Shown in pieces: positions 1 through 13,196 of a DNA stretch of 64,000 nucleotides. The stretch is from the NCBI RefSeq assembly GCF_024679095.1, contig NC_066516.1, forward strand, positions 20,609,035 to 20,673,034, in the 5' to 3' direction. The position numbers were made by a program, and so were the translations under genes. This DNA comes from Eriocheir sinensis. Taxonomy: Eukaryota > Arthropoda > Malacostraca > Decapoda > Varunidae. Positions within the stretch are counted from its first letter, which is position 1. The number at the start of each line of letters is the position of its first letter. The notes under the pieces were generated by a model, which did no database searches, had not been told where the DNA came from, and was given only the letters and a program-made list of their open reading frames with translations.

Positions 1-88
1 TGTACATTACCGCGGCGCTCAATTCTATCTCCTAGTTGTTGTTGTTGTTGTTGTTGTTGTTTTAGTGAAGGGTATATGATTAAAATTT

Positions 89-90
<2 letters not shown>

Positions 91-125
<35 letters not shown>

Positions 126-126
126 C

Positions 127-178
<52 letters not shown>
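91..178. repeat. (AGT)n microsatellite
   Basis: An AGT trinucleotide run with one AGC interruption near 125. It is followed by CAA/GGA/GCA-rich trinucleotide patches to about 520. There is no coding support. Confidence 0.9.
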
Positions 179-179
<1 letters not shown>

Positions 180-589
180 CAGATGCGTGGTAGTGATATG
201 AAACTTAAATCAAAACAAACAAAAACAACAACACCAAGACCACAAAAACGACAACAACAACAACAATAACAATGACAAAGACGGCAATGAATATATACGA
301 CAAATAAAGGTGGTGGAAGAAACAGGAGGAGGAGGAGGAGGAGGAGGAGGAAGTAAAACAAGAGAAAGAGGAAGAAAAAAAAAACTGAGCAAGCAGAAGT
401 AAGTCTAGGTAGCAGAAGCAGAAGCAGTAACCAAGTAAGCAAGCAAGCAGGAGGAGGAGGAAGGGGTAGGAGGGGAGGGGGCAACAGAAGGGGTAGCAGG
501 AGGAGGGGAAGCAGGAGGGGCAACAGCAGTCTCAGTGTGTACCCAAGTTTATGGTCGCCAGTGTGTTTGTCAAATCAATACACCTCCCA

Positions 590-590
590 G

Positions 591-643
<53 letters not shown>

Positions 644-1211
644 TGGGGGCCGTTTTTAGACGCTCGCTTGATTAATAGTTGGCGTGAGGAGACGGCTGGC
701 TGGGTGGAGGGGTGTGGTGGAGGAGGGTGGATGAGGATGTGGATGGGGGTGGGGGTGGAGTGGTGGAGGAAAGATGTGATGGGGTGGAGGGTGGAGAGGG
801 TGATGGGGAAAGGGTGTGGTTGAGTATATGTGGGGTATGGAAAGGTAGAAGAAGAAGGGGTGACGGGGAGGATGTGGAGGAATGGTGTGAATGTTGGGGG
901 TGATAGAGGTTGGGTTGTGGGGTGAGGGGTTGAGCTGTGTGTTGGTGCGAAAAGGGTTTTGCAGGGGCTGTGAGGTGATGGAGGAGAGTGGAGGAGAAGA
1001 GGGAGAGGCCAGTGAGGTTCAGAGGTGGAGGAGGTGGAGGAGGAACAAGCGAAAGGGTGACATGGGAGGTGAGGTGACGTTAGAGGGAGAAAAAGTCAAA
1101 GAAAAAGTTACGGAAGAGGGGAGAGAGAGAGAGAGAGAGGGTTTGGGGTGAGGTAGGTAAGGGAATGAAGAGAAAGGGGTGACGAAATGAATTAAAAGTT
1201 AAAGTTTTGGC

Positions 1212-1276
<65 letters not shown>

Positions 1277-1345
1277 CTATCGATAATATCTGAACCTTTT
1301 GTATCTTTCTTGTTATATCCTCCTCCTCCTCCTCCTCCTCCTCCA
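590..1345. repeat. (GT)n, GGT/GGA-rich DNA, (CA)n and (CCT)n cluster
   Basis: A (GT)n run lies at about 591-642, purine/G-rich DNA at 700-1150, a (CA)n run at about 1215-1273 and a (CCT)n run at about 1317-1344. Frames across them are low complexity and open only because the repeats lack stops. Confidence 0.85.
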
Positions 1346-1465
1346 CACCCACATCCAAAAAAAAAACATCCTCACGCTCACAAATCCATAAATTATACGC
1401 GTTATTCAAGGTTTGGCAAAATAACTAAGATTAATTTTGGTCACGTGAGATTCGTGTTAAATGTG

Positions 1466-1468
<3 letters not shown>

Positions 1469-1560
<92 letters not shown>
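1469..1560. repeat. (CT)n microsatellite
   Basis: A perfect CT dinucleotide run of about 92 bp, followed by a shorter (GA)n near 1645-1662. Confidence 0.95.
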
Positions 1561-1564
<4 letters not shown>

Positions 1565-1923
1565 ATCCGAATTAGCTTTTTCCTCACACCGTCGCTCTTT
1601 AATTGTACAAACTCACGACACTTCCTGGGACGCGGACATGAATAAGAGAGAGAGAGAGAGAGAATATACCGCATTTAACACCAGTATCACGTGACCATAA
1701 TGAATCTTTGTTACTTTGCCAAACTTTGATGAACCTCGAGGAATTTGTGGATTTAATATTAGTCTCACCACCAACAGCAGATAGTTAATTCAGACAGATG
1801 TGTGGTGGTGGTGGTGGTGGGGGGGGGGGGGCACACATACATACAATATCTCCGTCAGACAAAACACTACCCGGACGAGTACGACCTAGAAGACTTTTTT
1901 TTTTTTTTTTCCCACAGCTCAGG

Positions 1924-2160
1924 AGACAGTTCACTTGCGGAATACGAGGCTTAGAAATTCAGTCAGTGCGATGAGAACCTTATTGCAACCTCGATATAAT
2001 ACAATAGTTACCCCGTTGGAAAAAAAAGAGACTGCCGGAGCTGACGGACGACCACAAGTGTTACGGTATACGGGGCTAAGAAATTCAGTGAGTGCAAGAG
2101 ACTTTATTCCACATCAGTGACATGAAATAGTTGCCCCGTTGAAAAAGAGAAAGTATCGAC
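1924..2160. repeat. Two-copy diverged direct repeat (about 115 bp)
   Basis: Two adjacent segments share the order: AATACGAGGCTTAGAAATTC or a close variant, then CAGTNAGTGC, an ATTC/ATTG stretch, and AGTTNCCCCGTTG followed by A-rich DNA. The first lies at about 1936-2025 and the second at about 2067-2145. It looks like an old tandem duplication of unknown origin. Confidence 0.6.
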
Positions 2161-2823
2161 GAAGGGTACATAGGAAGGGTTAAATCACCTCCCGGGTCAT
2201 GAACCTACCCCTGTAACGACCTCAAACTCCTACGAACGCCTTGTTAAATATGTGTTTCAGGAGGGCAGTTAATAAGTGGCCGACTCCTGAAAAACACCAA
2301 GACAATTCCGTAAAACCAATGAAAACGTCTGATACATCCCAGCAGTAGTTATGATTTGCTGAGATATGTTTTTGTACAGTAAAGGAAGTAAAGGGCAAAA
2401 TCAAAATAGAAAGGAAAGAAAACGCGCGAACCGCTGCTCTTAGAAAATATAATGGAGTGGCCAGAAGAAAGGTCAGTTTAGGAAGAGGAGGTGACTTTAT
2501 AATTTAGTGATATTACGCTTCACTCTATTGATACGAGATTATCATTGATCGGCTAGTAAAGCAAAACCACACGAGTTAGCATTGGCTTAACCACTGACCC
2601 CTTCTGTTGACGCTTCTCTGTCTGGCCGAGGATGGCGCAGTCTGTCCCTGGAATCTCGCCTCGAAGTGACTCAGTGCCGTGCGTGATGGTGACACCGAGG
2701 GACTGAATAAACATGACTGATGGGCGTGACGAGGACGGAGCTGAAGTGAACGCGTACATAAAAGTTGATGAAGGCGATGTCAATAAGTAATGTGAAGAAA
2801 GAGGTTCGGTTTTGAAATAAGGA

Positions 2824-3831
2824 GAGGTTGACAAGGAATAGAAGAGGATCGTAGACAAGATTGACGGTGAGGTTGACAAGGAATAGAAGAGGATCGTAGA
2901 CAAGATTGACGGTGAGGTTGACAAGGAATAGAAGAGGATCGTAGACAAGATTGACGGTGAGGTTGACAAGGAATAGAAGAGGATCGTAGACAAGATTGAC
3001 GGTGAGGTTGACAAGGAATAGAAGAGGATCGTAGACAAGATTGACGGTGAGGTTGACAAGGAATAGAAGAGGATCGTAGACAAGATTGACGGTGAGGTTG
3101 ACAAGGAATAGAAGAGGATCGTAGACAAGATTGACGGTGAGGTTGACAAGGAATAGAAGAGGATCGTAGACAAGATTGACGGTGAGGTTGACAAGGAATA
3201 GAAGAGGATCGTAGACAAGATTGACGGTGAGGTTGACAAGGAATAGAAGAGGATCGTAGACAAGTTTGACGGTGAGGTTGACAAGGAATAGAAGAGGATC
3301 GTAGACAAGATTGACGGTGAGGTTGACAAGGAATAGAAGAGGATCGGAGACAAGATTGACGGTGAGGTTGACAAGGAATAGAAGAGGATCGTAGACAAGA
3401 TTGACGGTGAGGTTGACAAGGAATAGAAGAGGATCGTAGACAAGATTGACGGTGAGGTTGACAAGGAATAGAAGAGGATCGTAGACAAGATTGACGGTGA
3501 GGTTGACAAGGAATAGAAGAGGATCGTAGACAAGATTGACGGTGAGGTTGACAAGGAACAGAAGAGAATCAGAGACAAGATTGACACTGAGGTTGGTAAG
3601 GAATTGAAGAGGATCGGAGACAAAGTTGACAATGAGGTTGGTAAGGAATTGAAGAGGATCGGAGACAAGATTGACAGTGAGGTTGGTAAGGAATTGAAGA
3701 GGATCGGAGACAAGGTTGACAGTGAGGTTGGTAAGGAAATGAAGAGGATAGGAGACAAGGTTGACAGTGAGGTTGGTAAGGAAATGAAGAGGATCGGAGA
3801 CAAGGTTGACAGTGAGGTTGGCAATAAATGG
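2824..3831. repeat. 45-bp minisatellite, about 22 copies
   Basis: The unit contains GGTTGACAAGGAATAGAAGA and GGATCGTAGACAAGATTGAC. Copies from 2824 to about 3550 are nearly identical, and the pattern realigns every 180 bp (four units). Copies from about 3555 to 3831 form a second, more diverged block with GGTTGGTAAGGAA and GGAGACAAGGTTGACAG. Because 45 is a multiple of three, a 435-aa minus-strand frame and a 113-aa plus-strand frame stay open. The predicted peptides are pure 15-residue repeats with no intron structure, so I do not call a gene. Confidence 0.9.
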
Positions 3832-3857
3832 AAGAGCAACGGAGAGAAAAACAACAG

Positions 3858-3858
3858 C

Positions 3859-3914
<56 letters not shown>

Positions 3915-4018
3915 TAAAATAATGGATACAAAACTGCCGGCGTGAGATTAGACGTTCGCATGACAGACTAAGAAAAAATGGTAATCACTAATATTTTGTA
4001 AGACTTACTGACTGCCTG

Positions 4019-4053
<35 letters not shown>

Positions 4054-4280
4054 AAATGCGGGAAATGAAGAATATAAGTAGTAAGAGGTGAGAGAGAGAG
4101 AGAGGAAAACACGGGTGGAAAACAATAGCTGGTTAGAGAGAGAGAGAGAGAGAGAGGGTGTTGCTCAGCGATGGCAAATACACTTGATAATCCTTCCTTT
4201 TTTTCTCTCCATTCTCTTTTTTTTTCTCTCTCCCTTTTCATTGCAACCAACCAGGTGAACTCTGCAACGCTTCCCTGACA

Positions 4281-4338
<58 letters not shown>

Positions 4339-4340
4339 TG
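3858..4340. repeat. (AAT)n, (GT)n and (GA)n microsatellites
   Basis: (AAT)n at about 3858-3912, (GT)n at about 4020-4053, and short (GA)n runs at about 4090, 4136 and 4283-4336, separated by unique AT-rich sequence. Confidence 0.9.
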
Positions 4341-4463
4341 TCCTGCTTTTTCTTAAGTTAAAAAAAATAATAATGGGTTAGAATCTTGTCTTGCACCTTT
4401 TTCTAATTAGTTTCTTTTTGTTGTTGTTGTTTGTTAAGAATGTCATCTAGGTGGAGCAAGTAA

Positions 4464-4990
<527 letters not shown>

Positions 4991-5179
4991 TAATAGTTAA
5001 TAGTAAATAGAGGGACTTTTAGGAGGAGGAGGACGAGGAAGAGGAGGAGAAGGAGAAGGAGGATTAAGAGGAGGAGGAGGAGGAGGTTTTGACGGTTATG
5101 TGTAGTTACAATAATATATTTAAAAGCATATATTTGTTTCATAGTAAAAAAAAAATGTTATACACCTACAGTGAATTAC

Positions 5180-5663
5180 GTATGTGTGTGTTTACGTATA
5201 CATGCAAACACCCTTCGTATACTTACCTGTACAGCCGATCTCTCCTGCAACCCTCTCACACACAAACACAGCTGCAGCACCACACACGTTTCCCCCATTC
5301 ATCTTTTTACCTTCTCCCCACCTGTGTATTTGTGTACCTGGATACCTACCTGACCATTTCCTTACATATTCTACCACCTCAACTCTCTACCTGTGTGTGA
5401 ATTTACTTTCCCTAACTTTGCTTTCTTGTGTATGTGTGTATTTACTTTCGCCTATATTAATACACCTGGCTTTTCCTCACCTGTGTTTTTCCTCGTCTGA
5501 TCGCCCCCATGCATACCTGTCCGCCACTTCCTTTTATGTCTCTGTACAGGTGTATTTCTATAGTTAGTTAATTTTCGTAGATTATCAGCCCTCTCATAGC
5601 ATATCTGACCCTCACCTGTACTCGTGTTCTTTCCTTTGGAGTCATGGGACTTATTTACCTACC

Positions 5664-5738
<75 letters not shown>

Positions 5739-5809
5739 CCATTTTTACTTGTTGTCACACCTGTTTTTTTCTCGTCAGGTGTGGTTCCTCTCCCCCCCCA
5801 CCCCCACCC

Positions 5810-5866
<57 letters not shown>

Positions 5867-6300
5867 TCTTCTCCTATGTGTACCTGTTCGTCACTTCTTT
5901 TTTATCTATGGGTACAGGTGTATTTATTTGTCTGTGTATCCGTTTACCTGTGTTTGTTCACCTTTATACCTAATCACACCTGCTTTCAATTCTCTTCTCT
6001 TCCACCTCAAAAAAAAAAAACTGCTCCTTTACCTGTATATTAATCTCGCAATCACCTGTTTTCCCTTCTCATCCACCTAAAAAAATATACCTGTTTGTTT
6101 ACATAGATACCTAATCACACCTGTTTTCCCTTCTCTTCATCCTAAAAAATACCTGTTCCTTAACCTGTATATCTAATCACATCGGCTAACACCTCACATC
6201 CACGTCTTTACCACCTCCATAGTTGTGTACAGGTATATTTGATTGTGTATTTACTTGTTTACTTTACCTGTACGTCTAATCACACCTTCCTCCTCCCGCC
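5180..6300. repeat. Degenerate ACCTGT-rich repeat with (GT)n and (CA)n inside
   Basis: Short blocks of the form CTAATCACACCTGTTTTCCC and ACCTGTATAT recur many times between 5220 and 6290, with (GT)n at about 5669-5737 and (CA)n at about 5811-5864 embedded. The spacing is irregular, so this looks like a decayed minisatellite. It ends right at the pyrimidine tract of the 6307 exon. Confidence 0.6.
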
Positions 6301-6306
6301 CCCCAG

Positions 6307-6397
6307 GTCTGCGGCCCCCAGTGTACCCCTTCGCCACCTCGGGCCAGTATCCCTACCCGCTGGGCCCCGACTTCACAGCACAGATGGCCTCCGCCTG
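6307..6397 (+). CDS. pan: TCF/LEF (pangolin-like) exon: start of linker region
   Basis: Internal coding exon between a CCCCCAG acceptor and a CTG|GTGAGT donor. The entering phase is 1 and the leaving phase is 2, so it reads L-R-P-P-V-Y-P-F-A-T-S-G-Q-Y-P-Y-P and continues to M-A-S-A with the last codon (W) split across the intron. The LRPPVYPF...GQYPYP motif is typical of the central linker of arthropod TCF proteins, which separates the beta-catenin-binding N-terminus from the HMG box and contacts Groucho-type co-repressors in known family members. The family assignment rests on this motif plus the correct phase chain into the HMG box exons. The preceding exon is not in the window. Confidence 0.85.
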
Positions 6398-6595
6398 GTG
6401 AGTGTTCGTCTGCACCCCCTACACCCCCTTTCTCCCCCCCTACATTCCCTTACCCACCCCTCCATACACCCTCATTCACCCTCTTGCATCCCTACACCCC
6501 CTTATGTACACCCACACATCCTCAACATCCTACACATCCCCCTGTCAAGCCCACGACACCCATATACACACTCCCCCCTCTCTCCCCCCCCCCTA

Positions 6596-6718
<123 letters not shown>

Positions 6719-6782
6719 AGTAGTTGTAAATAAAGTTGTTGTTGTTGTTGTAAAGAGAATCTGCTGATCTTGCATTTTCCAC

Positions 6783-6831
<49 letters not shown>

Positions 6832-6905
6832 AGTTGACAGAGCATGATGAATGAAGATTGTATCTGCTATTGTTTTTGTTTTTGCACGAAAGTTAATATG
6901 TATAT

Positions 6906-6955
<50 letters not shown>

Positions 6956-7027
6956 CTATTTCTGTACACACATGTGGATCTGTTATCTGTGCGTGTAAAT
7001 CATCGTATCCCTCCCTCCATCCCTCCA

Positions 7028-7103
<76 letters not shown>

Positions 7104-7379
7104 CCTCCCTTCCTTTTTCTTCCTTCACCTTCCTCCCTTTTCCTATCACTTTATTTTTTCATTCCTCACCTTCATCTCTAGTTTTTCATCTTCTCTTCTC
7201 CTTTCCTCTTCCCTCTCTCTTCTCTCCTCTTTCCTCTTCTCTCTTCCCCTCCTGTTGACAACCCCATCGCCATCACCACTACAGTCACTAGCATAGATAT
7301 CACCAAGACAACAACAACAACAACAACAGCAACAATAACTTATAACAAAAAAATATTAAATAGCTACAGTGAATAAAAC

Positions 7380-7552
7380 CTACTACTACTACTACCACTA
7401 CTACTACTACTGCTACTACTACTACTACTACTACTACTACTATCTCTACTACTACCTCTTCTACTACTACCACTACTACTACCACTACTACTACCAATAC
7501 TACTACCAATACTACTACTACTACTACTATTACTACTACTACTACTACTACT
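7380..7552. repeat. (TAC)n imperfect microsatellite
   Basis: An imperfect ACT/TAC trinucleotide array of about 170 bp with ACC and TCT interruptions. It abuts the left arm of the foldback element that begins near 7555. Confidence 0.85.
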
Positions 7553-7554
7553 AT

Positions 7555-8425
7555 AAAAAGTCCGTTTCATTCCGTCTGTCCACTCGTGAACGTAGATGTG
7601 GCACCTGCGCATTGCTAGTCCTGATTGTGTGAATATCAACATTTTATTTTCAGTGATATCTTTGAAAGCTTGTGCATATAAAGAACCCTCAAGCCATCTT
7701 ATATGAACCGCAAACATGCCGATTTGCGTCGATGATATACCACACAAGCACGCGAGAGACAAGCTTGTATCACAGTGTTAGTCACATCATACTTGAACGG
7801 TTTATAGCCTTTCAAATGACTATAATAATAATTCATCTCATTGCAGTTACTTAAAATCTGAATCTGCAAGTGTCTATACTTCAATGATAATTTGTTGCAT
7901 GTAAATATCAAGGATAATATTCGAAATAGCCTAGCATTCCATGTAAATATCAAGGGTAATATTCGAAATAGCCTAGCAAAACATTTAAGTTATTATTTCT
8001 TAATTCATGTAATTTCGAATATTTATCGTTATTTACATGCAATAAAATACTGAAATACCCCTTGATTGCACTTGCAGAGCCACATGTCTTTTTATACCGC
8101 AGTGTACATGAAATGAGATGAATTATAGGCATTTGAAAATCGTTCGAGTATGTTCTTTCTATACTGTTTGATACAAGCTTGCCTTTTCGTGTGCTTGTAT
8201 GGTAGATTATAATTATCGATGCATATTGGCATGTTTGGGATTTATAAGGACTGAGTTTTTATCTTACTTTTGCATACCTAAAAATTCAAATATATTATTG
8301 AAAAAATTGCTTGAACATCTACCACAACCGTGTTTTCACTTATTCACAAATTAGAAATGCGCAGGTGCCACGTTTATCAAAATTCTCGCTTTGTTGATGG
8401 ACAGATGATATGATAAGGACTATAC
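7555..8425. mobile_element. Foldback (long inverted repeat) element, type I
   Basis: The left arm (from about 7557, with GTCCGTTTCATTCCGTCTGT and GGCACCTGCGCATT) is matched in reverse complement by the right arm (ATGCGCAGGTGCCAC at about 8356 and ATGGACAGATGATATGATAA to about 8420). Inner segments also pair, for example CAAACATGCCGATTTGCGTC on the left with the CATATTGGCATGTTTGGG region on the right, and CTCGAATCTGCAAGTG-like with CACTTGCAGAGCCACATG. No coding frame is present. A relative of one arm lies at 55285-55635. I infer a non-autonomous DNA transposon; the superfamily is unknown. Confidence 0.65.
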
Positions 8426-8469
8426 AGCCTTTCACTTTCTGTTAGAGTTACACGATTACAACTTCCCCC

Positions 8470-9060
8470 CTTCACCCCCCCTCCCCCTTTTCATTCCTTC
8501 CTCCCTCCCTCCCTCCCTCTCTACCCCTCTCACACCAAGCACTCTTCCCCTCCCTCCCCCCTTCCTCTCTACCCCTTTCTCACACCAAGCACTCTTCCCC
8601 TCCCTCCCCCCTTCCTCTCTACCCCTTTCTCACACCAAGCACTCTTCCCCTCTCTCCCTCCCTCCCTCCCTCTCTACCCCCCTCTCACACCAAGCACTCT
8701 TCCCCTCCCTCCCCCCTTTCCTCTCTACCCCTCTCACACCAAGCACTCTTCCCTTCTCTCCTCCCTCCCTCCCTCCTCTCTCCCCCTCTCATCAAGCACT
8801 CTTCCCCTCCCTCCCTCCTCCCTCTCTACCCCTCTCTCACACCAAGCACTCTTCCCCTCCCTCTCTACCCCTCTCTCACACCAAGCACTCTTCCCCACCC
8901 TCCTCCCTCCCCTCTCTACCCCTCTCACCAAGCACTCTTCCCCTCCCTCCCCCCTTTCCTCTCTACCCCTCCTTCACACCAAGCACTCTTCCCATCCCTC
9001 TCTACCCCTCTCTCACACCAAGCACTCTTCCCCTCCCTCCCTCCCTTCCCCTTATCTCCT
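8470..9060. repeat. C/T-rich minisatellite, about 50-60 bp unit
   Basis: About ten irregular copies built from CACCAAGCACTCTTCCCCTC, then runs of CTCC and CTCTCTACCCCTCT. The unit length varies because the CTCC run expands and contracts. Confidence 0.85.
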
Positions 9061-10289
9061 CCCCTTCGTTTTATCCCAACAAACAGCAACAGCAGCAAGA
9101 GCAACAAGAACAACAGCAACAACATTTAACTGATAACCCAATTCAAACCATACAAATTTCCATCGTTACCCCCTAAAATAATTATTGTTGTTGTTATTGT
9201 TGTTGTTGTCATTGTTGTTGTTGTTAGCGATCTATAAATGTATGTTTGTGAATATCTGTTTCTGTATTTATTTGCATGTATATCTGTATGTGTGTAATTA
9301 GATAGACAGACAGTAGGCGTATTATGTATGAATGCAATTTTATATATGCATGTCTAGATATGTAAGTATTTATATGTGTGTATGTGTATGTGTGTGTGTG
9401 TGTGTGTGTATGTAGACCTGTTATTAATTTATTTTTCTAACATGTTTATCTCTGTTAATTACCCTTGTTTTAATTGTGTTTGTTTCTGTTTTTTCTTTGT
9501 TTGCTTTATTAAATACCCTTTTTTTTTATTTCCTGTTCTAAACCTGTCCTTTTCATTGTTTTTCTCATGTATTTGTCCGCAGATTTTTTTGTTTTGTTTT
9601 GTTGGTGATGTTTTTTTATTTCTGTTCTTTGTTATGTATCCGTGTTTATGTATTTTAACCCATCCCTTTGTCTCTCCTCGGTTACTATGAGCTATGTCAT
9701 TATACTGTTGAATTTGTATTGACTTGTTTGTCTGTTTGTCCGTCAATGTTTGTTTATTCAATGTGTATTTTTTCCTCCACTTCTCTCTTTGTTTTGCTGA
9801 TGTTATATTTTATGATGTGTTTGTCTTGTAGAGCTTCTTTATTTTTCGTTCAGGTTATTGAAAGCAAATATTCAACACCCTCGTGCATTACCTTCCCCTC
9901 TCCTCTCCTCCCCTCTCCTCCCCTCCCCTCTTTTCAAGGCGTGGCGGCGGCGGTGGTGGTTGGTGATGGTGGTGATGGAAATACTAATGCAAAAAAGGAT
10001 GGGAATGGAGAAGTAGGATGAGAAGGAAAAGGAGAATGAGTGTGATGAGAAGGTTACCAAGGAGACTGAGGCAAGGGGTGGTGGTGGTTGTGGTGGTTTT
10101 AATACTTAGCCTCCTGTCTGGTGCTTTATCAAATTTTCTGACAACGCCGATGAAATATAAATGGTAAAAACGCCGCATATCGTGTTTAGTTTTCACGAAT
10201 TCTCGAAACGGCAACACTGACGTAAAGCTGTCGTTTCCATAACTAGTTAACGCGAAAAACTCTTGCAGTGCGACGTAACACTAAAAAAA

Positions 10290-11490
10290 AAAGAGGAAAA
10301 CACTGTCATTTTATCTTCAATTAGCGTAAAATAATTCCCTCTGCGGCGCGACAATGGAAGAAATTAATCGAAAACGTTGCTTTTTCATCAGTAGTTAAAC
10401 GGAAAAATTCTACGATGGTATATGACAAAAAAGTAAAACACTCATTTTTTCTTCAATTAGCGTAAAATAATTCCCTCTGCGGCGCGACAATGGAAGAAAT
10501 TAATCGAAAACGTTTCATTTTCATCAATAGTTAAACGGAAAAATTCTCCCACGACGGCGTATGACTAAAACAATTAAGTAAACGGTGTCATTCGATCACT
10601 AGTTAGCAAAAAGTTATCACACTACGGCACGACATGGAAGATTGAGGAAAAGCAGAGTCAGTTTACCATTATTAAACAAAACAAAAACAAAACAAATCCC
10701 ACACACCGGCGCATCACTTAGAAAATAAAGAACACGCCGTCATTCGATCACTAGTCACCATAAATAAATAAATAAATAAATAAATAAATATCCCACAGTG
10801 CACCATAACACTAAAAAGAAGAAAACGCTTGCCATTTTATCATTATTAAACGAAAAAGAAAATATGAAATCTCCCACGCACCGACGCAACACTAAAAAAA
10901 AGAAAAGAAAACGCTTGCCATTTTATCATTATTAAACGAAAAAGGGAATAAGAAATCTCCCACGCACCGACGCAACACTAAAAACAAGAAAAGAAAACGC
11001 TGTCATTTTCATCAAGTAAGTAAATTCACGCATTATATACAACACAACACTAAAAATTAGATAAAAACACATAATACTGTAAAAAAGATTAAAAATAAAA
11101 TAAAAGCGTTGTCGTCTCATCATTACTTAACAAAGATCATCCTATCTACGGCACGACACAGTAGAAAAAGATTAAAGAAAAACATTGCATTCCATTACCA
11201 ACTAACGTAAAAAAAAATAAAAAATAAAAATCACACACCACGCCAGAACAACGTAAAAAGAAAAAAGAAAACAAAAGTTGCATATCATCACAAGTAAACA
11301 AATTTCCTTTAAACGAAAACACTAATAAATAAAAGAAAAAGAGAATAGTTGCCTTCCATAATCACTCAGCGTAAAAATAATAATAATAATAATAATAAAA
11401 ATCACTACGCAACAAGACTAAAAAAAACTAAAGTAAAAAAAAAAAAGTTGCATTTCATACCAAGTCAACAAATTCCCTTTAATTAACGCC
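10290..11490. repeat. Degenerate A-rich tandem repeat
   Basis: Recurring blocks of the type ACACTAAAAA-AAAGAAAACG, CATTTTATCATTATTAAACG and TCCCACGCACCGACGCAACA with spacing of roughly 75-120 bp. Two stretches (about 10300-10400 and 10440-10535) are nearly identical over CAATTAGCGTAAAATAATTC and the following 60 bp. There is no coding frame. Confidence 0.75.
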
Positions 11491-11579
11491 AACACCTGAT
11501 GACCTCTACACCTGCCGGGAACACGATAACTAGCCACCCACTCACCTTAATAATTACTTACTCAGGTGTACATTCAGAC

Positions 11580-11850
11580 TGCCTCCTCCTCTTCCTCGTT
11601 CTCTTCCTCCTTGTCCTCATCCTCCTTGTTCTCCTTCTCATTGTCGTCCTCCTTGTCCTCGTCCTCCTTTTTCTCCTTCTCATTATCGTCCTCCTTGTCC
11701 TCGTCCTCCTTTTTCTCCTTCTCATTGTCGTCCTCCTTGTCCTCATCCTCCTTGTTCTCCTTCTCATTATCGTCCTCCTTATCCTCATCCTCCTTGTTCT
11801 CCTTCTCATTGTCGTCCTCCTTGTCCTCGTCCTCGTCCTCGTCTGGTGTG
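11580..11850. repeat. 42-bp minisatellite, about 6 copies
   Basis: The unit is CTCCTTCTCATTGTCGTCCT followed by CCTTGTCCTC and TCCTCCTTNT. The period is 42 bp (for example the CATTNTCGTCC motif at about 11639 and 11681). The length is a multiple of three, so the minus strand reads as an acidic Glu/Asp/Lys repeat. It lies inside a TCF intron and is not called as a gene. Confidence 0.85.
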
Positions 11851-12622
11851 GCTTGCAGTGGGTCGTGCTGTAAGGGCGTGAGAGGGTGTTGAATAGTATG
11901 TCTTTTTCCTGCCTGTTCTTGCATACCTGTAGACTTATTTTTTATTACTTATACCTGTTGATTGATTTTGTTACCTGTACATCCCACTTCTTATACCGTA
12001 CCTGTAGATTTATGCCCCCCCCCCATGTTTATTCAGTGTTAGTGATTCTGTTTTGTTTTGTTGTTTTATAGTTTTTTTTCCCCCGTTTTACCTGTTTTTT
12101 TTCTGTTAAGTATGTAATTGCGTCTGTTTGCCCCCCCCCCCCTCCTCCTCCTCCTGTTTGTAAGTATTCACATCTTTTTTGTGTGTGTTTTTGTTATGTT
12201 CCTTTTATATTCCCGTTCCTGTTTGTTGATACTGTTACTGTTTGTTTTGTTATTAGTATTTGTGTCCATTTACCGTTCGCTCCCATTCCTGTTTTTTTTT
12301 TCCTGTTTGTGTTCGTGTATGTCTATTGTTTGTAGTAGTTCCCCCCCCCCCCCCGTTCCTGTTTACTCTTAGTGTCTGTTTAGTGCGTTTGTTCATGTTT
12401 GTGTCATATAGTGTTAGTGTTTGTTCGTGTTTGTGTCATTTAGTGCTTGTCCCATTCCTGTTTGTGAAGTATATGTAGTGTCCCTCCCCCACCCCCCCCA
12501 CCCACCCACCCCGTTCCTGTGTCTGTTTAGTGTTTGTTCCTGTTTGCCTTTACCGTTAGTGTCCGTTTGTTCGTGTCTGTGTGTCTGTGTGGTTGACGTG
12601 GGCGTGTTGTGATCTCTTGCAG

Positions 12623-12721
12623 GCCCCCCGCACGCATGTACCACCCGCTTACCTCCTGCTCGGCGCTGACAGCCTCCTACCCTTCCTCTCCGCTCTCTCT
12701 CTCCACTGCCACCCTGCCCAG
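12623..12721 (+). CDS. pan: TCF/LEF exon: linker region
   Basis: The acceptor is CTCTTGCAG and the donor is CCCAG|GTCAGT. The first base completes the W codon of the previous exon. It reads P-P-A-R-M-Y-H-P-L-T and ends S-L-S-T-A-T-L-P with a split Arg codon. Length is 99 nt, entering phase 2 and leaving phase 2. The W...Y...SxYPSSPL...R layout matches the linker segment just before the FSP...LMPPHPGL motif in arthropod TCF proteins. The local ORF is short, so the call rests on splice sites, phase and composition rather than on a recognised domain. Confidence 0.8.
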
Positions 12722-12787
12722 GTCAGTAGTCGTGGTAGGCGCGGTGGTGGGAGTGGTGGTGCTGGCTGTTGCGGTGATTGTAGTAGC

Positions 12788-12823
<36 letters not shown>

Positions 12824-12852
12824 CGTTAGTGAGGGTGGTGGTTAGGAGAAAT

Positions 12853-12897
<45 letters not shown>

Positions 12898-13151
12898 GTT
12901 GAGTTGCATTTTTTTTTCTTACATATATATCTTTCATGATGCATTTTGCCTTGTCTTGTTGATATATTGTGTTCACACTAGTAGTTATAGTAGTTGTTGT
13001 AGAAGTAGTAGTAGTAGTAGTAGTTTTGCCTGCCCTCATTTTAAAGTTTATTTGTATTCTGTTCTTCTTCCTCCTCCTCTTTCGTCAAATTCTCTCCTCC
13101 TTCCTCTCCTCCTATTTTCCCAGTGATATAAAAATTAAGGGCCAGGGGAAG

Positions 13152-13196
<45 letters not shown>

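Noticed and set aside
2553..3860. 435-codon minus-strand frame of 15-residue repeats
   Set aside because: It is the translation of a 45-bp minisatellite; open only because the unit is a multiple of three without a stop. No splice, start context or non-repeat domain supports it.
11574..11924. Acidic Glu/Asp/Lys-rich minus-strand frame
   Set aside because: 42-bp minisatellite inside a TCF intron; no signals for a separate antisense gene.
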